This document shows positions 1 through 14,200 of a stretch of 64,000 bases of DNA, in pieces. The notes under the pieces were generated by a model that had not been told where the DNA came from, searched no databases, and saw only the letters and a list, made by a program, of their open reading frames with translations. This DNA is from Azorinus chamasolen (taxonomy: Eukaryota > Mollusca > Bivalvia > Cardiida > Solecurtidae): assembly GCA_963576725.1 (NCBI GenBank), contig OY755240.1:15058378-15122377 (forward strand), read 5' to 3'. Position 1 is the stretch's first letter, and each line of letters begins with the position of its first letter. The position numbers and the translations under genes are program-made.

Positions 1-138
1 CGCTGCATCATGCGGCATCTGACCAGCCTCTACACTGTTTGCTGATAGATTTTAATATAAAACATGCACCCCTTAGATAAATAATGGACTAATCCAATAT
101 ATAAACATGGAATAATCCACTGGGGGCAAATGGGTTAA
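1..138. mobile_element. Family D hairpin MITE, cut by window edge
   Basis: Right half of a family D element: half hairpin (catgcggcatctgacc), cactgtttgctga, then the end gcaaatgggttaa. Confidence 0.8.
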
Positions 139-212
139 TGGGAACTTGATTAAGTGCTCAGGGGGGCGGATAATATGCGCAAATTAAATTATTTTCAAGA
201 ATCTCTTTGTTA

Positions 213-295
213 GTTCTCCACCAACACCTATGGTGTGACCACTTATTAGAATCGTCTGGAAGAGTGGTCACTAATTAGGGTTTGGTGGAGAAAGG
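213..295. mobile_element. Family X hairpin ('accaaaccctat')
   Basis: Short hairpin between ttctccaccaacacctat and agggtttggtggagaaa, with gtgaccactt..agaatcgtc facing its complement. Other copies: 24409-24509, 52750-52845, 55317-55414, 63722-63812. Confidence 0.75.
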
Positions 296-889
296 AAAAT
301 TTTAATATTTTAATAATCACCTTTATCTGTTGCCCTGGTGTGCGTCAGCTCCAGTCTGTAATATGCGCAGGTCTATATCTTATTATTGATATATGTGAGA
401 GTACTTCCCAAGGCATGATATAGCATACTGTTCTATTAAGATATTAATTGTTTGATACATTTACGCTGGGCTCTCATGTAGATTATTTGTAACTCAATCG
501 GTATATATAACAGTGTATTGATATAATTTGTCTACAACTGAGCTGTACTATATAATTTCAGTCGTTCTCCGATGTGTACAAATATTTTAATAGCAGTCGT
601 AAATTACATCATCGTGGGCCTTCCATTATATAGATAGATTAATTTACATACGATAACATATTTTTTACCATTGTTTCTATCTACCTGAAATCGACCCATT
701 TCAAATGTCTGTTCTTGGAGCCGTTTGATGGGGGTTTACTCTGGTTGCTTTTGGGTTCATATAAATATGATCTTACAGTTGTTGACATGACCAAATATGT
801 GTTATTGTAAAATTACAGCTAATAAATATGCATTGATTTAATCACCTGTAGCACATATATTCAGCTGGTGTTAAAAAGTAGATGATTGC

Positions 890-1103
890 TTAACCTTTAG
901 CCTGCTATGGGCGGATGAGTGAATACTTATGTAAACAATTTGGATCCAGATGAGATGCCGAGTAACTCGGCGTCTCATCAGGATCCCAACTGTTTGACAC
1001 CCTGATTGCGTTTTGGTAGACAGATTGATTAGAGCATGACTTTTTAAACTGTATTAGGTGAAACATTCTGTAAAAATAATTTGCCCAGCAGGCTAAAGGT
1101 TAA
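890..1103. mobile_element. Family A hairpin MITE (TTAA ends)
   Basis: Starts ttaacctttagcctgc and ends gcaggctaaaggttaa, so both ends carry TTAA. The centre is a near-perfect hairpin, with gatgagatgccgagtaac facing its complement, flanked by 'tttggatcc'. No coding capacity. The TTAA borders suggest a piggyBac-type transposase acting in trans. Confidence 0.85.
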
Positions 1104-1799
1104 TGCAGGACAAAAATAATAGAAAAAGTCTCTGCATGTACTTTATGATTTACTTGACTTACCAGCTGTCTTAAAGACCCATATTTAGACTTCTTTTTTA
1201 TAACCGTTTACCCAATCTACATTGTTGAGAAACATTGACGTCGTATTCGACCGTCGTTTTTCAGAGTTTATGTCGGCGCAACAGGGGAACAGTTCCCGGC
1301 TATTTCCTAGCTGGAAGGTCAATGACCTGGGTCCCGGTAAGTACACTAATTCAGAGTTTCAGATTAGCTGCGTAAACTTAAACAAGTTCACCAATATTTC
1401 ATTTATGTCTCCATCAAACCCTATACCGTGATTACACTGTATCTAGAGACGAGTCTAAAGAGCGGTAGAGAAAGTACGACTTTAGTAGATCGGTACGCAT
1501 CGCTATCTGTAGTTCTGTGTGACTCTATAAATTATCATATACATGTTTCGCTAAATAATTATTTGAACAGTTCCATGCTACTTTCTAACTGGAAGGTCAA
1601 TGACATGTGCCCCAGTACGTACCCTCTACCAATCGCTGACTTGTATACGTGTGTCGTCAATATAACGCTTTTAACCCTTTGAACCCCTTTCAGGTTTGGA
1701 CATCCTTGTCTGTCTGTATAAGATTTAATGTCTGTGTTCGTGTGTCTCTAATGGTTGGATGCTCCTCCCTCCCGGGTCGAGGAATTCTCATTTGCCTGT

Positions 1800-2132
1800 T
1801 ACGGTGTTAGTGTTCTTGTGCCAATGTGGTGTTGTATCATTGTGATGTCGCGGCGTTCGTATGTCACTGTGTTATAGAGTCACCGTGTTCTTGTGTCACT
1901 GTATCCTGATGCCACTGTGCCCAAGTATCACTGTGGTGTAACTTTGTTCTTATGTCACAGTTTCCTGGTGCCAATTTGTTCTGGTGTCACTGTGCCCTTG
2001 TGTCATTGTGTTCTTGTGTCAATGTGTGAGTGCGTCACTGTGTTCTTGTGTTGCTGTGTTCTTGTTTCACTGTGTTTTTTGTGTCACTTTGTTCTTGTGT
2101 CACTGTGTTCCGGTGTCACTGTGCTCTGGTCA
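1800..2132 (+). repeat. 15-bp tandem repeat next to SGLT exon acceptor
   Basis: Degenerate copies of 'tgtcactgtgttctt' repeat with a 15-bp period. Because 15 is divisible by three, long spurious frames run through it. The array stops about 15 bp before the acceptor at 2147 and supplies the pyrimidine-rich sequence upstream of it. Confidence 0.8.
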
Positions 2133-2147
2133 TCCTTTTCCTCACAG

Positions 2148-2252
2148 GTCGGGGCGTCCTTATTCGCCAGTAACATTGGCAGTGAACATTTCGTAGGTCT
2201 TGCTGGAACTGGCGCTGCCAGTGGAGTGGCCATAATATTGTACGAATGGCTG
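2148..2252 (+). CDS. SGLT exon 1 of window (core TM1)
   Basis: 35 codons, phase 0 to 0, acceptor ctcacag and donor gtaagt. It encodes [19 protein letters not shown] and GTGAASG, the most conserved SGLT segment, with the Asn and His that contact sodium and sugar in SGLT1. It ends in YEWL; the Glu corresponds to SGLT1 E102. The upstream exon, expected to encode GGFFLAGR, is not in the window. Confidence 0.95.
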
Positions 2253-5200
2253 GTAAGTTTTTGTTTCACATTACGTAAGCTTTCGTTGTGTGTTCACGCG
2301 TATACACATATTGTGCCAACATTGATCGGATAGTTAAACCCGTTACTCTTTGAACAAAACTTGTTATAATATTGACGTCATGAATAGTAATCAACTGATG
2401 TTTATAAGTGTGTATGTTTGCATACAAGATGCAGGGTCTGTAGAATCAGACCTATATTATTTCAAAAGAAAGAAGAACATACCTTACAGGGACCGACCGT
2501 TCTGGGTCTACTGTGCAAAAGTATAAAAAAAAAGCGTATGTATGATGTTAGGGGTTTATTAACTAATGTTTCATGTTATACAATATACTTGTTTTGACTT
2601 GTGTGCACGTTCAACAATAATGGTAATGTTTATTTAAATCTGGTCTCCATTCATATTTTCGTAGTTTTTTAATATCTTAACGAAATCGTGTAATTGAATA
2701 CAATTTATAGAAACACAATAAAAGTCCAATGCCATACAAAACGAATCATAGATATACGCGACTGTAGGCTTTGAATACATGTATGCAGTAATTGAGACAT
2801 AATATTCTAACAATATCGCTACAAGGGCGAATATTTTACCATCACTGCAGAACAATTGGGTGTATATCTTTATGAACCAATCTGTTTGGTATTGGTATTA
2901 TTATAACATAAGAATATACTAACATACAGATTGAAGCATACGGTGTGTTTTATATACGATATTACGTTTCAGCGAGAGAGTTAATTCTGTGCATAATTCT
3001 TGCAGGCTATGCCGCTGCTCGTTGTCCTTGCCTGGCTGTTTATTCCTGTTTATATTTCGGCTGGGGTGTGTACTTTTTCACTCGTACATGTATTGTACAA
3101 CATAATTATTGCCTTTCACGTTACTTACATATCGAAGCAGTATAATTGCAATGCGTATCACGTTTACACATCTCATACATCACATCTATGATGAGCTAGC
3201 TGAACAAGAATTACATTAAGTAAAACCCCTGTACACCGGAATTCAGATTTATGGCAGATGGCTGCTTAATGCCGGGAGAAAATTGTGCTGAACGACCTTA
3301 GAGGGGCTTTCTGTATGCTTTTACCCTACATAAGGCTGCCACCTGTTTCCAAGATTGATATTCATACTAAATTTAACGTTCGGGTTAGAGGATATTTACT
3401 GTATATAGTAATGGATACTAAATACGACTGATTCTAGTGAGTGACGGACATTGCACACCCTGACCAGAGAGTATGTCTGACTCAATAGCATCACGGTGTA
3501 ATTATGTTAGCTTTAATGGAACATCAACATTAAAATCTAATATCATAATCTATTTATTCTAAACTGTAGAACCATTACCAACGACAACTTGAATAAGCAT
3601 ATTACGTAATCCTACATACGAGTCGTTGATAAATGTAGGACTGTAGGGTAATACAGAAAGCTCTTGCATGGCTTTCTGCATAATCGCGATCCTGTATTAG
3701 GGTTCCATCTGCCTTTATGGCCAAGAATTTAATCTTGTTTGGGCTTCAGATGAATTACCTTTATCTGTTTGTTGTTCAGGTTTATACAATGCCGGAATAT
3801 ATGGAGAAGAGATTTGGAGGCAGTCGTATACGGCTATATCTTAGCTTCCTGGCCGTTATCTTGTACATAGTCACCAAACTCGCCGTATGTATAATATCCA
3901 ACGATAAAGTCCGAAACTGAAAATTATTTTAAAATTGTAACAAATTGATACGAATAGTTTTCAAACAGAAGTAATATTGTATTTATACTTTTCATGTTTA
4001 GAACCACATGCATGTACATGTATAAACGATAAAACCTCTGTAAAGCGGCCACAATATGGGTATAATATTGGATTGCACGAGCAGGTGGCTAGGCGATGTA
4101 AATGCATTTGTTATCATGATATATATAGAGGTTATTACACGGGTGACTAGGGCCGAAGAGTGATATTGGCCCACCACCGTGATATTGGCCCGAGGGCTCT
4201 ATTAGCATTGGCGAACATTTCAGCAGATCAGAGATAGAGCAGACACTATTTCTCGGCATGAAAACGGTTATAAAAACTCAACTGAGGGAATGGCGCTATC
4301 CTGACGTCACTTGGATAACGTCGGATTGACGGTATTACAATATTCGAATAATGGGCGATGGAACTAGCGACTAGACATCACTTTATTACATTTGTTACTA
4401 TAAATAGTAACATTTTTACACTCAAAATGGTCCTATATCGGTAAAAAAATTCAGTCGTATTGTCGGATCGGGCATATACGAACCTAGCGACGGGCCTATA
4501 ACCGATATATGCCCGCTGCCAAGATAATTGTTCTAAATGTATAGCACCAGAACTCCGATACGAGGCGAATGTCTTATTCTGCTCCGATGCTTCAAATGTT
4601 GTCAAAGTGCTCGTACACATATCGATTAGCCCCACTTTCCAAACCTACGCTTTTACAAAGACAATCTTCGCTCGAATCGATTCAGATTTCTGCACATGCA
4701 CAGTACACGTACCGGTAATGTGCCGTCTAGCCGCTAGTTCCAACGCCCATTTTTCGAACCTTGTAAAACCGTCATTTTGACGTCATCCAAATGACGCCAT
4801 TCTCTCAATTTAGTTTATAAAGCTGTTCTCATGCTGAGAAATAGTTTCTGCTCTCTCTGTGATCTGCTGACATTTTCGCCAATGTTTTACAAATGTAATA
4901 AACGGGTTATTACACGGGTGACTAGGGCCGCAGAGTGATATAGGCCCTTATCTAGATATAGTCCCCTGGACTGAAGCCATTGGGCCTATATCAAGGTGAC
5001 GGGCCTATATCACTCTGCGGCCCTAGTCACCCGTGTAATAACCTCTATTTACCGGTACGTGTACTATGCATGTGCATAAATCTGAATCGAATCGGGCGAA
5101 GATTGTGGTTTGGAAATTGGGGCTAATCGGTACGTGTACGAGCATTTTGACAATATTTGCAGCATCGGAGCAGAAAAAAACCTTCGCTACGTACCCGGGT

Positions 5201-8200
5201 TCTGTTGCTATAGATTAATAAAAACAATATCTTGGCAGTGGGCACATATCGGTTATTGACCCGTCGCTAGGTGCGTATATGCCCGCTCGGACAATACGAC
5301 TCAATATTTCGACTGATACAGGACCATTTTGAGTGTAAAAATGTTACTATTTATAGTAACAAATGTAACAATGTTCGATTATCATTCGATATACGATAAA
5401 TGTATCATTGCGATTTACAACACACGCTTGATACCACGCACGATAACCGTTTTTCTCTTACATGTTATTAGAATTAAGATATTCGATATTCGATATATTT
5501 CTAGTAAACATATGCAACTTTTAGACTGATATCAATCGGAAAATTTTTAACAACCGGTGGGTATGTTGTTGTCTGCCTTGTGTTTTGTATACGGAAGTTC
5601 TCTAAAATACAACTGTCTTGTTATTTCTATATGGTTTATACCATAGGCTGCAAAATGAACAGATAACAGCACGTTGCCATGGAAAGGTACATATCGTAGA
5701 AAATGTATGCCGGCGTCTTATCTAGGTACAAACGTTTTAGCAAATGAAGGGTTATTATACGTTACTAACATTGCATTATTGTGCTCCGAAACTGATACCT
5801 TGTACCTGATAATTATGATTATATATTTAGGTTAGTATATTCGCGGGGGCGCTGTTCATAATGCTGTGTACTGGTTGGAATATGTACCTGTCAATAGCTG
5901 TCCTGCTCGTTGTCACCGGCATATTCACCATACTTGGTAAGATAGCAGAGGCCAACGTTCTAACCCTTCGCTTGCTAATCGAGTCAATATACCTACCTGT
6001 AAATAGTGAAGACCCAGATGAGACAGCTCCTGCAGGAGCTGTCTCATCAGGGTCTGCACTATTTACAAGTTGATTGTGCAACCAGTGCACTCCACAGCAG
6101 CGATTGCACAGCGAAATACTTGTACACAGTGAAGATATATGTAATTATACCACAGAGCAGGGGTAAAGAATGAGAAATGCGTTTTAAAATTCAGCAAGCG
6201 AAGGGCTAAAATACATGTACCTGTGTTTGAGTCTGAGATCATTATCCAGTATCTGATTAGTCAGATTCTGAGCAAGCTCAGGATCTGACCAATCAGATGC
6301 TTGAGAACTATATCATAACATAGGACATCTTTTATTCGTCAGGTCTACATATAAGATATATGGCAGCGTGTATGGTCACGTTACAATTTTAATAACATGT
6401 AACTAAGTGTAACTCTCTTCTCGTCGAGAAGCCTCAAGCATACAACTCTCAAGGGCAAATAGGTCTGGTGCCTTACGTTTTCCGTTGGCTTAGAGAGAGT
6501 TAGACTTGATCATATCAATAATCTCAGACTCAAGCAAAACGTATCGTAGAGTATGGACGTATTCGGGTACTAAACTCTTTTTCCTGCATTAAATCATATG
6601 TTTTGATTACTGTTTGGAGTGGGCGTGATGAGTACAAATTAGGGTTAAACTGGTGTAGAAATAAAAGAACTCTCACTAATTCTGATAACTGCATTACAAG
6701 CACGTATATTCCGCAGTATTACATCACATCGTGATTTCCTCCGTGATGTAAATCTGTGATTATTAGTTTAAAAATATTACATTCATATCTGACATTCATA
6801 TCTGACAAAATGTCAGGGATCATTCTCAAAGACACAATACTAAAGTGTAGCCACAGCATTAGGTTTGGTGGAGAGGTATTTAAATTATGTTGTTTTATGT
6901 AAGCCTCTGATAACATTAAAACACCTTTTAATGTCTATCATCAGTTTGTAAGTACCGTATAGCTATCTACAGCAACAGTAAAGTTAATTGAATTGGAAGT
7001 ATTCCAAATCGTATGGCTTCTTAAAAAATAATAATAATAATAATGCAGAACAAACATATTGCCGGAAACTCCTCTTTTTGATTATCATATAATATAGAAC
7101 TAGTTCTATAGTCACTGTCTTATTAAATCAATATCGGTATTATATTAACTTTATATAATTCCAGCTAATCAGTATTCTATTCACATTGTCATCATTTATA
7201 TGATGTATATTAATCAGGTAAATACAGTAGAACCCCTCTATTGCGACCACTTAATGAATAAACATGGGTGTCTTTATAAGCAGGTGGTTGCTTAATGCAG
7301 GGAAAAAGTAATGCAGAAAGCTCCTCTAGGAGCTTTCTGCATTACTTTTGTCCTGCATTAAGCTACCACCTGCATCTAGCACCCAGAATTATACCTTTTT
7401 TAGGTGGTCGCATTAGCGGAGTTTTACTGTATTTGAAATATGTATAGTGTGTTGTTTAATTGACAGGTGGTCTAGCTGCTGTTATATACACAGACACCGT
7501 ACAAACTGCCGTAATGATAGTCTGTATACAATATGTATAGTGTGTTGTTTAATTGACAGGTGGTCTAGCAGCTGTTATATACACAGACACCGTACAAACT
7601 GCCGTAATGATAGTCTGTATACAATATGTATAGTGTGTTGTTTAATTGACAGGTGGTCTAGCAGCTGTTATATACACGGACACCTTACAAACTGCCGTAA
7701 TGATAGTCGGCGCTCTTATTCTCACAGTCCTGAGTAAGTCCGTCCCGTTTCGAAATCAACTTTATATGCTAAAAGTTTCGCATGCTTCAAAGTGTGATAA
7801 AACAAAGTGTCAAACACTTTGGATACTTATGAAAACCGCGGTATTCGGTGTCTCATCCGGGTGCAAATTGTTTGCAAAGACTATTATATATAATCAGCAT
7901 ATAATAGACGTTTAACGGCGTTTCCGTATCGCTGACCATTAACAGCTTGTATTGGATTGGTTATGCACGAGTCATATTAGTGTCACTCACTGTTTTGCTA
8001 ATTTTATTAAATGATGTCGAATATAAATCATGAAATGCATGCTGGTGAATTGTGTTGTATCCTGGGTTAAGTTGACCACCGTATTTCGGTTTTATTTAAG
8101 TTATTATTCCGTATACGTAATCGATCACTATTAAATAAAATCTGCTTACTGGACGGACTTGTGTATATACAAATACATATGATATTGCAGAAGATTTGCC

Positions 8201-11200
8201 TTATACAATAAACTTGGAAAGCTTGAAATACAAAGTTGAAATAGTATTACAAATACTCAGATATGGCACATGAAATTTAAATTCAAAGTGCATCTGTTCG
8301 TTACACATTCCTATATATGTATTAACCATTTACTTAATATGTTCGCACGGTTACGGATTTGCAGAGTGACACCCGATCAGACAGTCCCAATAGGAGCCAT
8401 TAGGTCGAGGCTTGCTTAATTTGTTTATTTAATTGGGTTTCTGTCTTGGCAATACATCCTGTGTGCATATGCCATTATAAAACATCTTTATTAACATGTC
8501 TAAATATATATTCTAAAGGTAAAGGGTTTATCCAGGTGATTATGCAATGTATCACTCTTATTTTAGCGCACATACAATATAATGATGAGAAACCTGACGT
8601 TTAAGTTTTATATATGTTTGACTTAAGTGCTTAGTAGTATGGCTTCGTATTCATTATACCACACCTCTTTATTCTGAAGGTTTTGAGAAAGTCGGGGGAT
8701 ACCAAAACCTGCAGAAGCTGTACATGAATGCCACGCCTTCTATTCGCAATGAAAATACCACATGCGGATTACCTCGGAAGGACGCATTTAATGTATTACG
8801 ACATCCTGTGACGTCAGACAATCCATGGCCAGGGCTGGTTTTGCATATACTTCTTGGATGTCTATGGTACTTCTGTTGTGATCAGGTAATTTATTGTGCG
8901 TTTGGCTGTTCTAGTAAATAGTCTACATCATACGAAATGAATCCCCTGCCCTAGAAAAAAAAAACATCATTGAGCCAGGGTATTGTCAGATCTTGTCCTG
9001 CTTGGCGTTTTATCAGGATCCAACCTGTCTGACCCTCGGACAATACTTTCGCAAACGCTTAATCGAATCAGACGCAGGCAAAACTGAACAGGGTTAAACT
9101 TAAGCAAACATTTTACAGAGGCATCTGGGTTAAAATTGAATAGAAGAATGTAAACATTAATATAAATTGACTTAACGTTATATTTAGATAGATAAAACAG
9201 AGGGTGGGGATGGAATAAGTGTGAGGTTGGGCGCCCCATAACCGGTTTAACCCCCAGTGATCTTTTTCACTGACCGTTCCAATGTGATACTTCCATCTTC
9301 CCCATTATTGTATGTTTGTCTTGTCTTTGTGCGTCTCTTTATGTTTTTGATAGCTATGTACATCTGCTGTGTTTTCTTGTATTGCTATTCGGGCGGCTGT
9401 TTGTTCTGTATGTAGTCTTTCCTGCATGTCTCATAATTATACTATTATGTTAAAATAATCAAGCCGTTATATGTAGATAATTAAGACACTAGATAATTAA
9501 GATGTTACAACTAGATATAAATAATGCGATATATTTGATTGGGGTGTTATATACTTCAGACAATGCATTTAGATAATTCAGACATTATTACATTTACATT
9601 ATTTACATTTACAAGGCATGGACTTATTAAAACAGTAGATGATTAAAGTGTTGCATAATAAAGACGCTATATTTAGATAATTAAGGCGTTAGACAAGTAA
9701 GGCGTTTGGTAATTACGACGTCAACTTTAGATAATTAATGTGTTACATTTAAATAATTCTGACGTTATATTTAAATCAGGCACTAGATAATCAATACGTT
9801 ATATTTAGATTTTAAGGTGTTAGATAACTAAAAGAGTTGGATAGGCAATTACTTGATTAAGTGTAGATATTTACGGGGTTATATTTAGATAAATAATACG
9901 TTACATTTAGACAATTCAGATATTACATTAAGATCTAACTATTGTCGCATGTCAATCGGCATGCTGTCAATGTTTCTATAATTCAGACTACAATTTATAA
10001 TAAATTACAATGCATATAAGCTTCTGTCACTCTCTAACAGGTGATTGTCCAACGCTCCCTGGCGGCAAAATCACTGTTACATGCCAAAGCTGGTTCACTC
10101 GTGTCCGGCTACCTGAAGATACTACCCATGTTCATAATGGTACTACCGGGTATGATAAGCCGAGCTCTGTATCCAGGTACGCGCTCGACGTTACATTTTG
10201 TTTAGATATTATTGAAGGATCTTAGAACCAATCCATTTTCCACTTTGAGAGCGCACAGGAAACACACTATTGGGTACATGTGTATTTCATTCATGTCGAT
10301 ATGTTCAGCAAACAGTCCGAGCCCTGATCAGACGCCTCCTTCATGGACCCCCTGATCTGGGTATACATATTTTGCCTATATCGTTTTAAGGGATGTAACC
10401 TTTAACCTTTTGGGCAAATTATATTTACAGAATATTTCACCTACTTCATTTTCAAACTTCAAGCTATAATAAATGCAAAATGGCTTTCAAACAGTTTGGA
10501 TCCTGATGAGACACCGAGTTACTCGGCGTCTCATCTGGACCCAAACTGTTTCCGTATGTATTCACTCATAGCTAAAGGTTAAACTGATTAGCATGCTGGG
10601 CAAATGTTCAAATATAGATGCCTTCTAGTTCAGACGAAAAGCAGTATATTCAGTTTGAAAGACAAATGCTGGAGTAATTCAAATGCTTACAATGTAGGCC
10701 TTTATCAGAAGGTTCCACTATCATCAAATACTGTTTACAAATGCCATTACATTTGTTTCCCGAATTCTAATGGTAGGTCACATGATCAGTGTTTTAGACA
10801 TCTGTGATGCTGATAAGACATATAGTTACTCAGTGACCCATGAGCATACCAACTGTTTGTGCACCCGGAATGAATCGTAAAGTGTTAAAGATTAACCGCC
10901 TGATTTCCATAGTATTTAAGGAAAGTCCACCCAGAGCCCGTTTTTTATGTTGAGGGGGCACTACCAACAAATCAAAACATTTGCTGATTATATGCCATTG
11001 ACAACTATGGGTTCAATGAACAGTTCAGATTCTGATCAGAAGATTCATTCGAGAACCCTTTGATCTGGGTTTATACTGCTTCTGTATGTCCCTTTTAATA
11101 CACACTGGGAAGCACACTTGATTACCACACTAAATGATCGCCACAATGTAATGTACATATTTTAAGTTTGTTTTCAACAGATGTACGAACTACCTCGTAA

Positions 11201-14200
11201 TAAATACTCTAGATATTAAGCACAATAAGCGAGCTCAATAAATTCTGAAAGTAGGAATATGACAAAACATAAGACAAAAGTTATCTTTTTTTTATCATAG
11301 TGTGTATTAACATTTGTATTTGAAATAAATCCCTTTATCAATCGCTATGGTGTATTTATTCTTTTTTGGTAGACGAGATTGCTTGTGTTGACCCGGACGA
11401 GTGTATGAAATACTGTGGCAACCCAGTTGGCTGCTCTAACATCGCATACCCGAAACTGGTACTTGAATTGCTGCCAGCTGGTAATTATCAAATATTCCTA
11501 ATTCAGATTGTGACAATAAATTGTGTTTATTATTTATATGAATAGTACAATTCATCGTGGTTCAACAAATATGCATGTTTGCCATGGTTATGCAATGACA
11601 GTTCGACTGATAAATGAGTGTATAGGCATAGCAAACAGCGTAAATAACAGTCTGCACTATTTGTCATTCAAAATAATCTAGCAAATTTATTTAACCCTTT
11701 CCCTTATGTAAGCGCATTTTGACGCATCTGCAAACAGAGTAGACTCAGATCAGACGGCTCCTATAGGAGCCCTCTGATCAGGGTCTGCTGTGTTTGCTTA
11801 TGGTGTAATACAGATCTACAGTTTCTGCCTGAGGCAAATTGTCCTGCGTTCATATGCAATTATAAAATATAATCTTGTTAATATTAATAACGTCATTATT
11901 TGATACATGACTATTCATAAGGGAAAGAGTTAAGCTATTTATAGTGAATGGACTCTATAGATAAACCGTGATGGACTAGTCCGTGTAATAATTCACCTTT
12001 CAAACGATTAATACTCCCAGGCCAAACACAGGGCAGAACTTTTTAGAAATGCCCTTGTGTTAACTCATTCCCTCATAGGCTATTTTTAGACTCAACCTCT
12101 TTGAACTAATCTACCGAAAAGGAGCGTTAACTAGAGCAAAGAAAAACATTAGATTTGTGTAGTTTTGAAACCATTGTAATCAATTTATCTATTTATCACA
12201 ATGGTTTCTAATTGTGACTTTTACAGAGGCGCCAAAATGCGTCACTTGGAGGGAATGTGTTAAATAAACATACATGCCTTAAAATACCAGGTGGCGTCTT
12301 ACCAAGCTGTCAAAATATAATGTCCACTTATGCAGAAAACTCCCACAGGAGCTTTCAGCATTTACTTTCGTCCTGCATTAATCAAGTACCTGCCTTTAAA
12401 CACACATACGATTAGTCTTAAAGTGATCGAATTAAAGAGGTTTTACGCTGTACTTACTACTTTGAGATTCCACGGTTAGTAAGCATTGATGCTTCTATAA
12501 ACATCCGTACCGACGGGTATTTCATGTTTCATTACACAATTTGTGTGTTCCCAAGGTTTACGTGGCCTGCTGATGGCGGTGATGTTGTCGGCAATCATGA
12601 GTTCCCTCACCTCCATCTTCAACAGTGCAAGCACACTGTTTGCTATGGATCTGTGGCCAAAAGTCAGAAAATCAACCTCGCCGCGGGAACTGCTGATTGT
12701 AGGAAGGTCTGAAACTTCTCTTGACCCGGTTTAAGATGTTCTTTTAGCTTTTACGTTGCCAATGGAGAATATTTGACCATCTTTCTAATCAGTTCAAATC
12801 CAGAATTCAAACTGTTTGATACTCTGATTTAATGATTGGAGACAAGCGGAGGAAAAATCCCAGCTGACAAACAAGCACACTGAAGAGGACGACACTTTTC
12901 TGTAAAAGAGTTAAGTGTGATTAACGAGTATCCTGATATTTCGATCTCCTAGAGTTATGCACTGTTTGTCACTCCAAATGTCTGGGTTTATGATTAACCC
13001 ATTACCTCATAGACTATTTTTAGATACAACCACTTTGAATAAATTTACCAAAAAGGAGCATTAACTAGAGTAAAGGAAAATGTTAGAATTTTGTGGTTTC
13101 ACAAAGTGACTTTTACAGAGTCGTCAAAAGTCGTCAATATTAAGGAATGGGTTAAGCATTGATTGACTACTCCACTTTTGAACTTCGTTAGAATACAGTA
13201 GTATACATTAAAACCTCTCTAAACGTTCAAGTCATTATTACCGGTCTGTACGACAGTTGAATGGTTAATACAGGGTGAATGTCGTGCAGAAAGTTCCGAC
13301 ATGAGCTTTCTGTACAACTGTCATCCTGCATTAAGCAACCGCCTGTCTTAAAGTTTCAAAAGTCTTCTTAAGTAGTAGCTTGGAAGTGAATCTTATGTAG
13401 TGATGCATTCTAGTAAATAACTGCTAATGAACAGACTCAATACAACCGATATGTTCTCGATTCACATTGCTGCTTTTGCTTTCGAAGGATCTCCTACTGT
13501 ATGTACTTCACAACAGCAGGTGTTAAGTGCTTGTACAGCGGCCGTACAAAGATGTCCCTTACTTCATTATCAGTGTTGTTATATTTACTGAGCCTTCGGG
13601 ATCATAAAGTCTGATGCATTCGGTTAAGAAAATTGAAAACCGCTTGAACCAGTGCTAGGGGACATAGGTAGTGTTGCACTTTAAATAATCACTGATGGTC
13701 ACATTCGATAAAACCGAGACTGCATATTTTCTGCATTTCGCATCCCTGCTTTTGCTTTAGAAGAATCTCCTAGTTTCAGAATGTATTTGCTTCAATTCCG
13801 GTTTATAGTGTCTTGCTGTCTCTGTAAAATGACGGTTAAACATGTAATATGACAGGGTTTGACATGTGATTAGCGGACAACAAGTGATTGTGGGTTTCAT
13901 GATCTGTAATCTGCTAATGTGTAAATTAATCACACGATAGCCAGATACAATTCCCCATTTCGTCTTTATTAAAGTTTGATTGTCAGATATATCAATATAT
14001 GTTCGAACAGTTCCGTTATGACAAGCCAGTTGGTTACAACAACCAGAGACTACTAAACATGTTGATTCTGTCCATAAACAATATAGCAATGGAAAGGTGT
14101 AACCATGCATATCATAGTCGTTCCAATCATTTGACAGTACATTGTAGCTTAATATCCATTTACCCCATAAAGACGCAATTTACGCCTTTACAAACAGAGT

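Larger units (their letters stand above)
1..2147. other. Gene-poor left edge, repeats only
   Basis: Holds a truncated family D element, a family X hairpin, a family A element, two diverged copies of a segment containing 'ctggaaggtcaatgac' (about 1311 and 1589), and a T/C-rich 15-bp repeat running up to the first SGLT exon. The expected upstream SGLT exons were searched for by motif (GGFFLAGR, WWP) and not seen. Confidence 0.6.

Noticed and set aside
1222..1682. Two adjoining frames sharing a WKVND motif, the first followed by gtaagt
   Set aside because: The similarity is a short duplicated segment; the peptide fits no SGLT region and no other family I know. It may be a decayed duplicated exon.
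1893..2333. A 146-codon frame ending in a true SGLT segment
   Set aside because: Only 2148-2252 is the exon; the rest is 15-bp satellite upstream and intron downstream.
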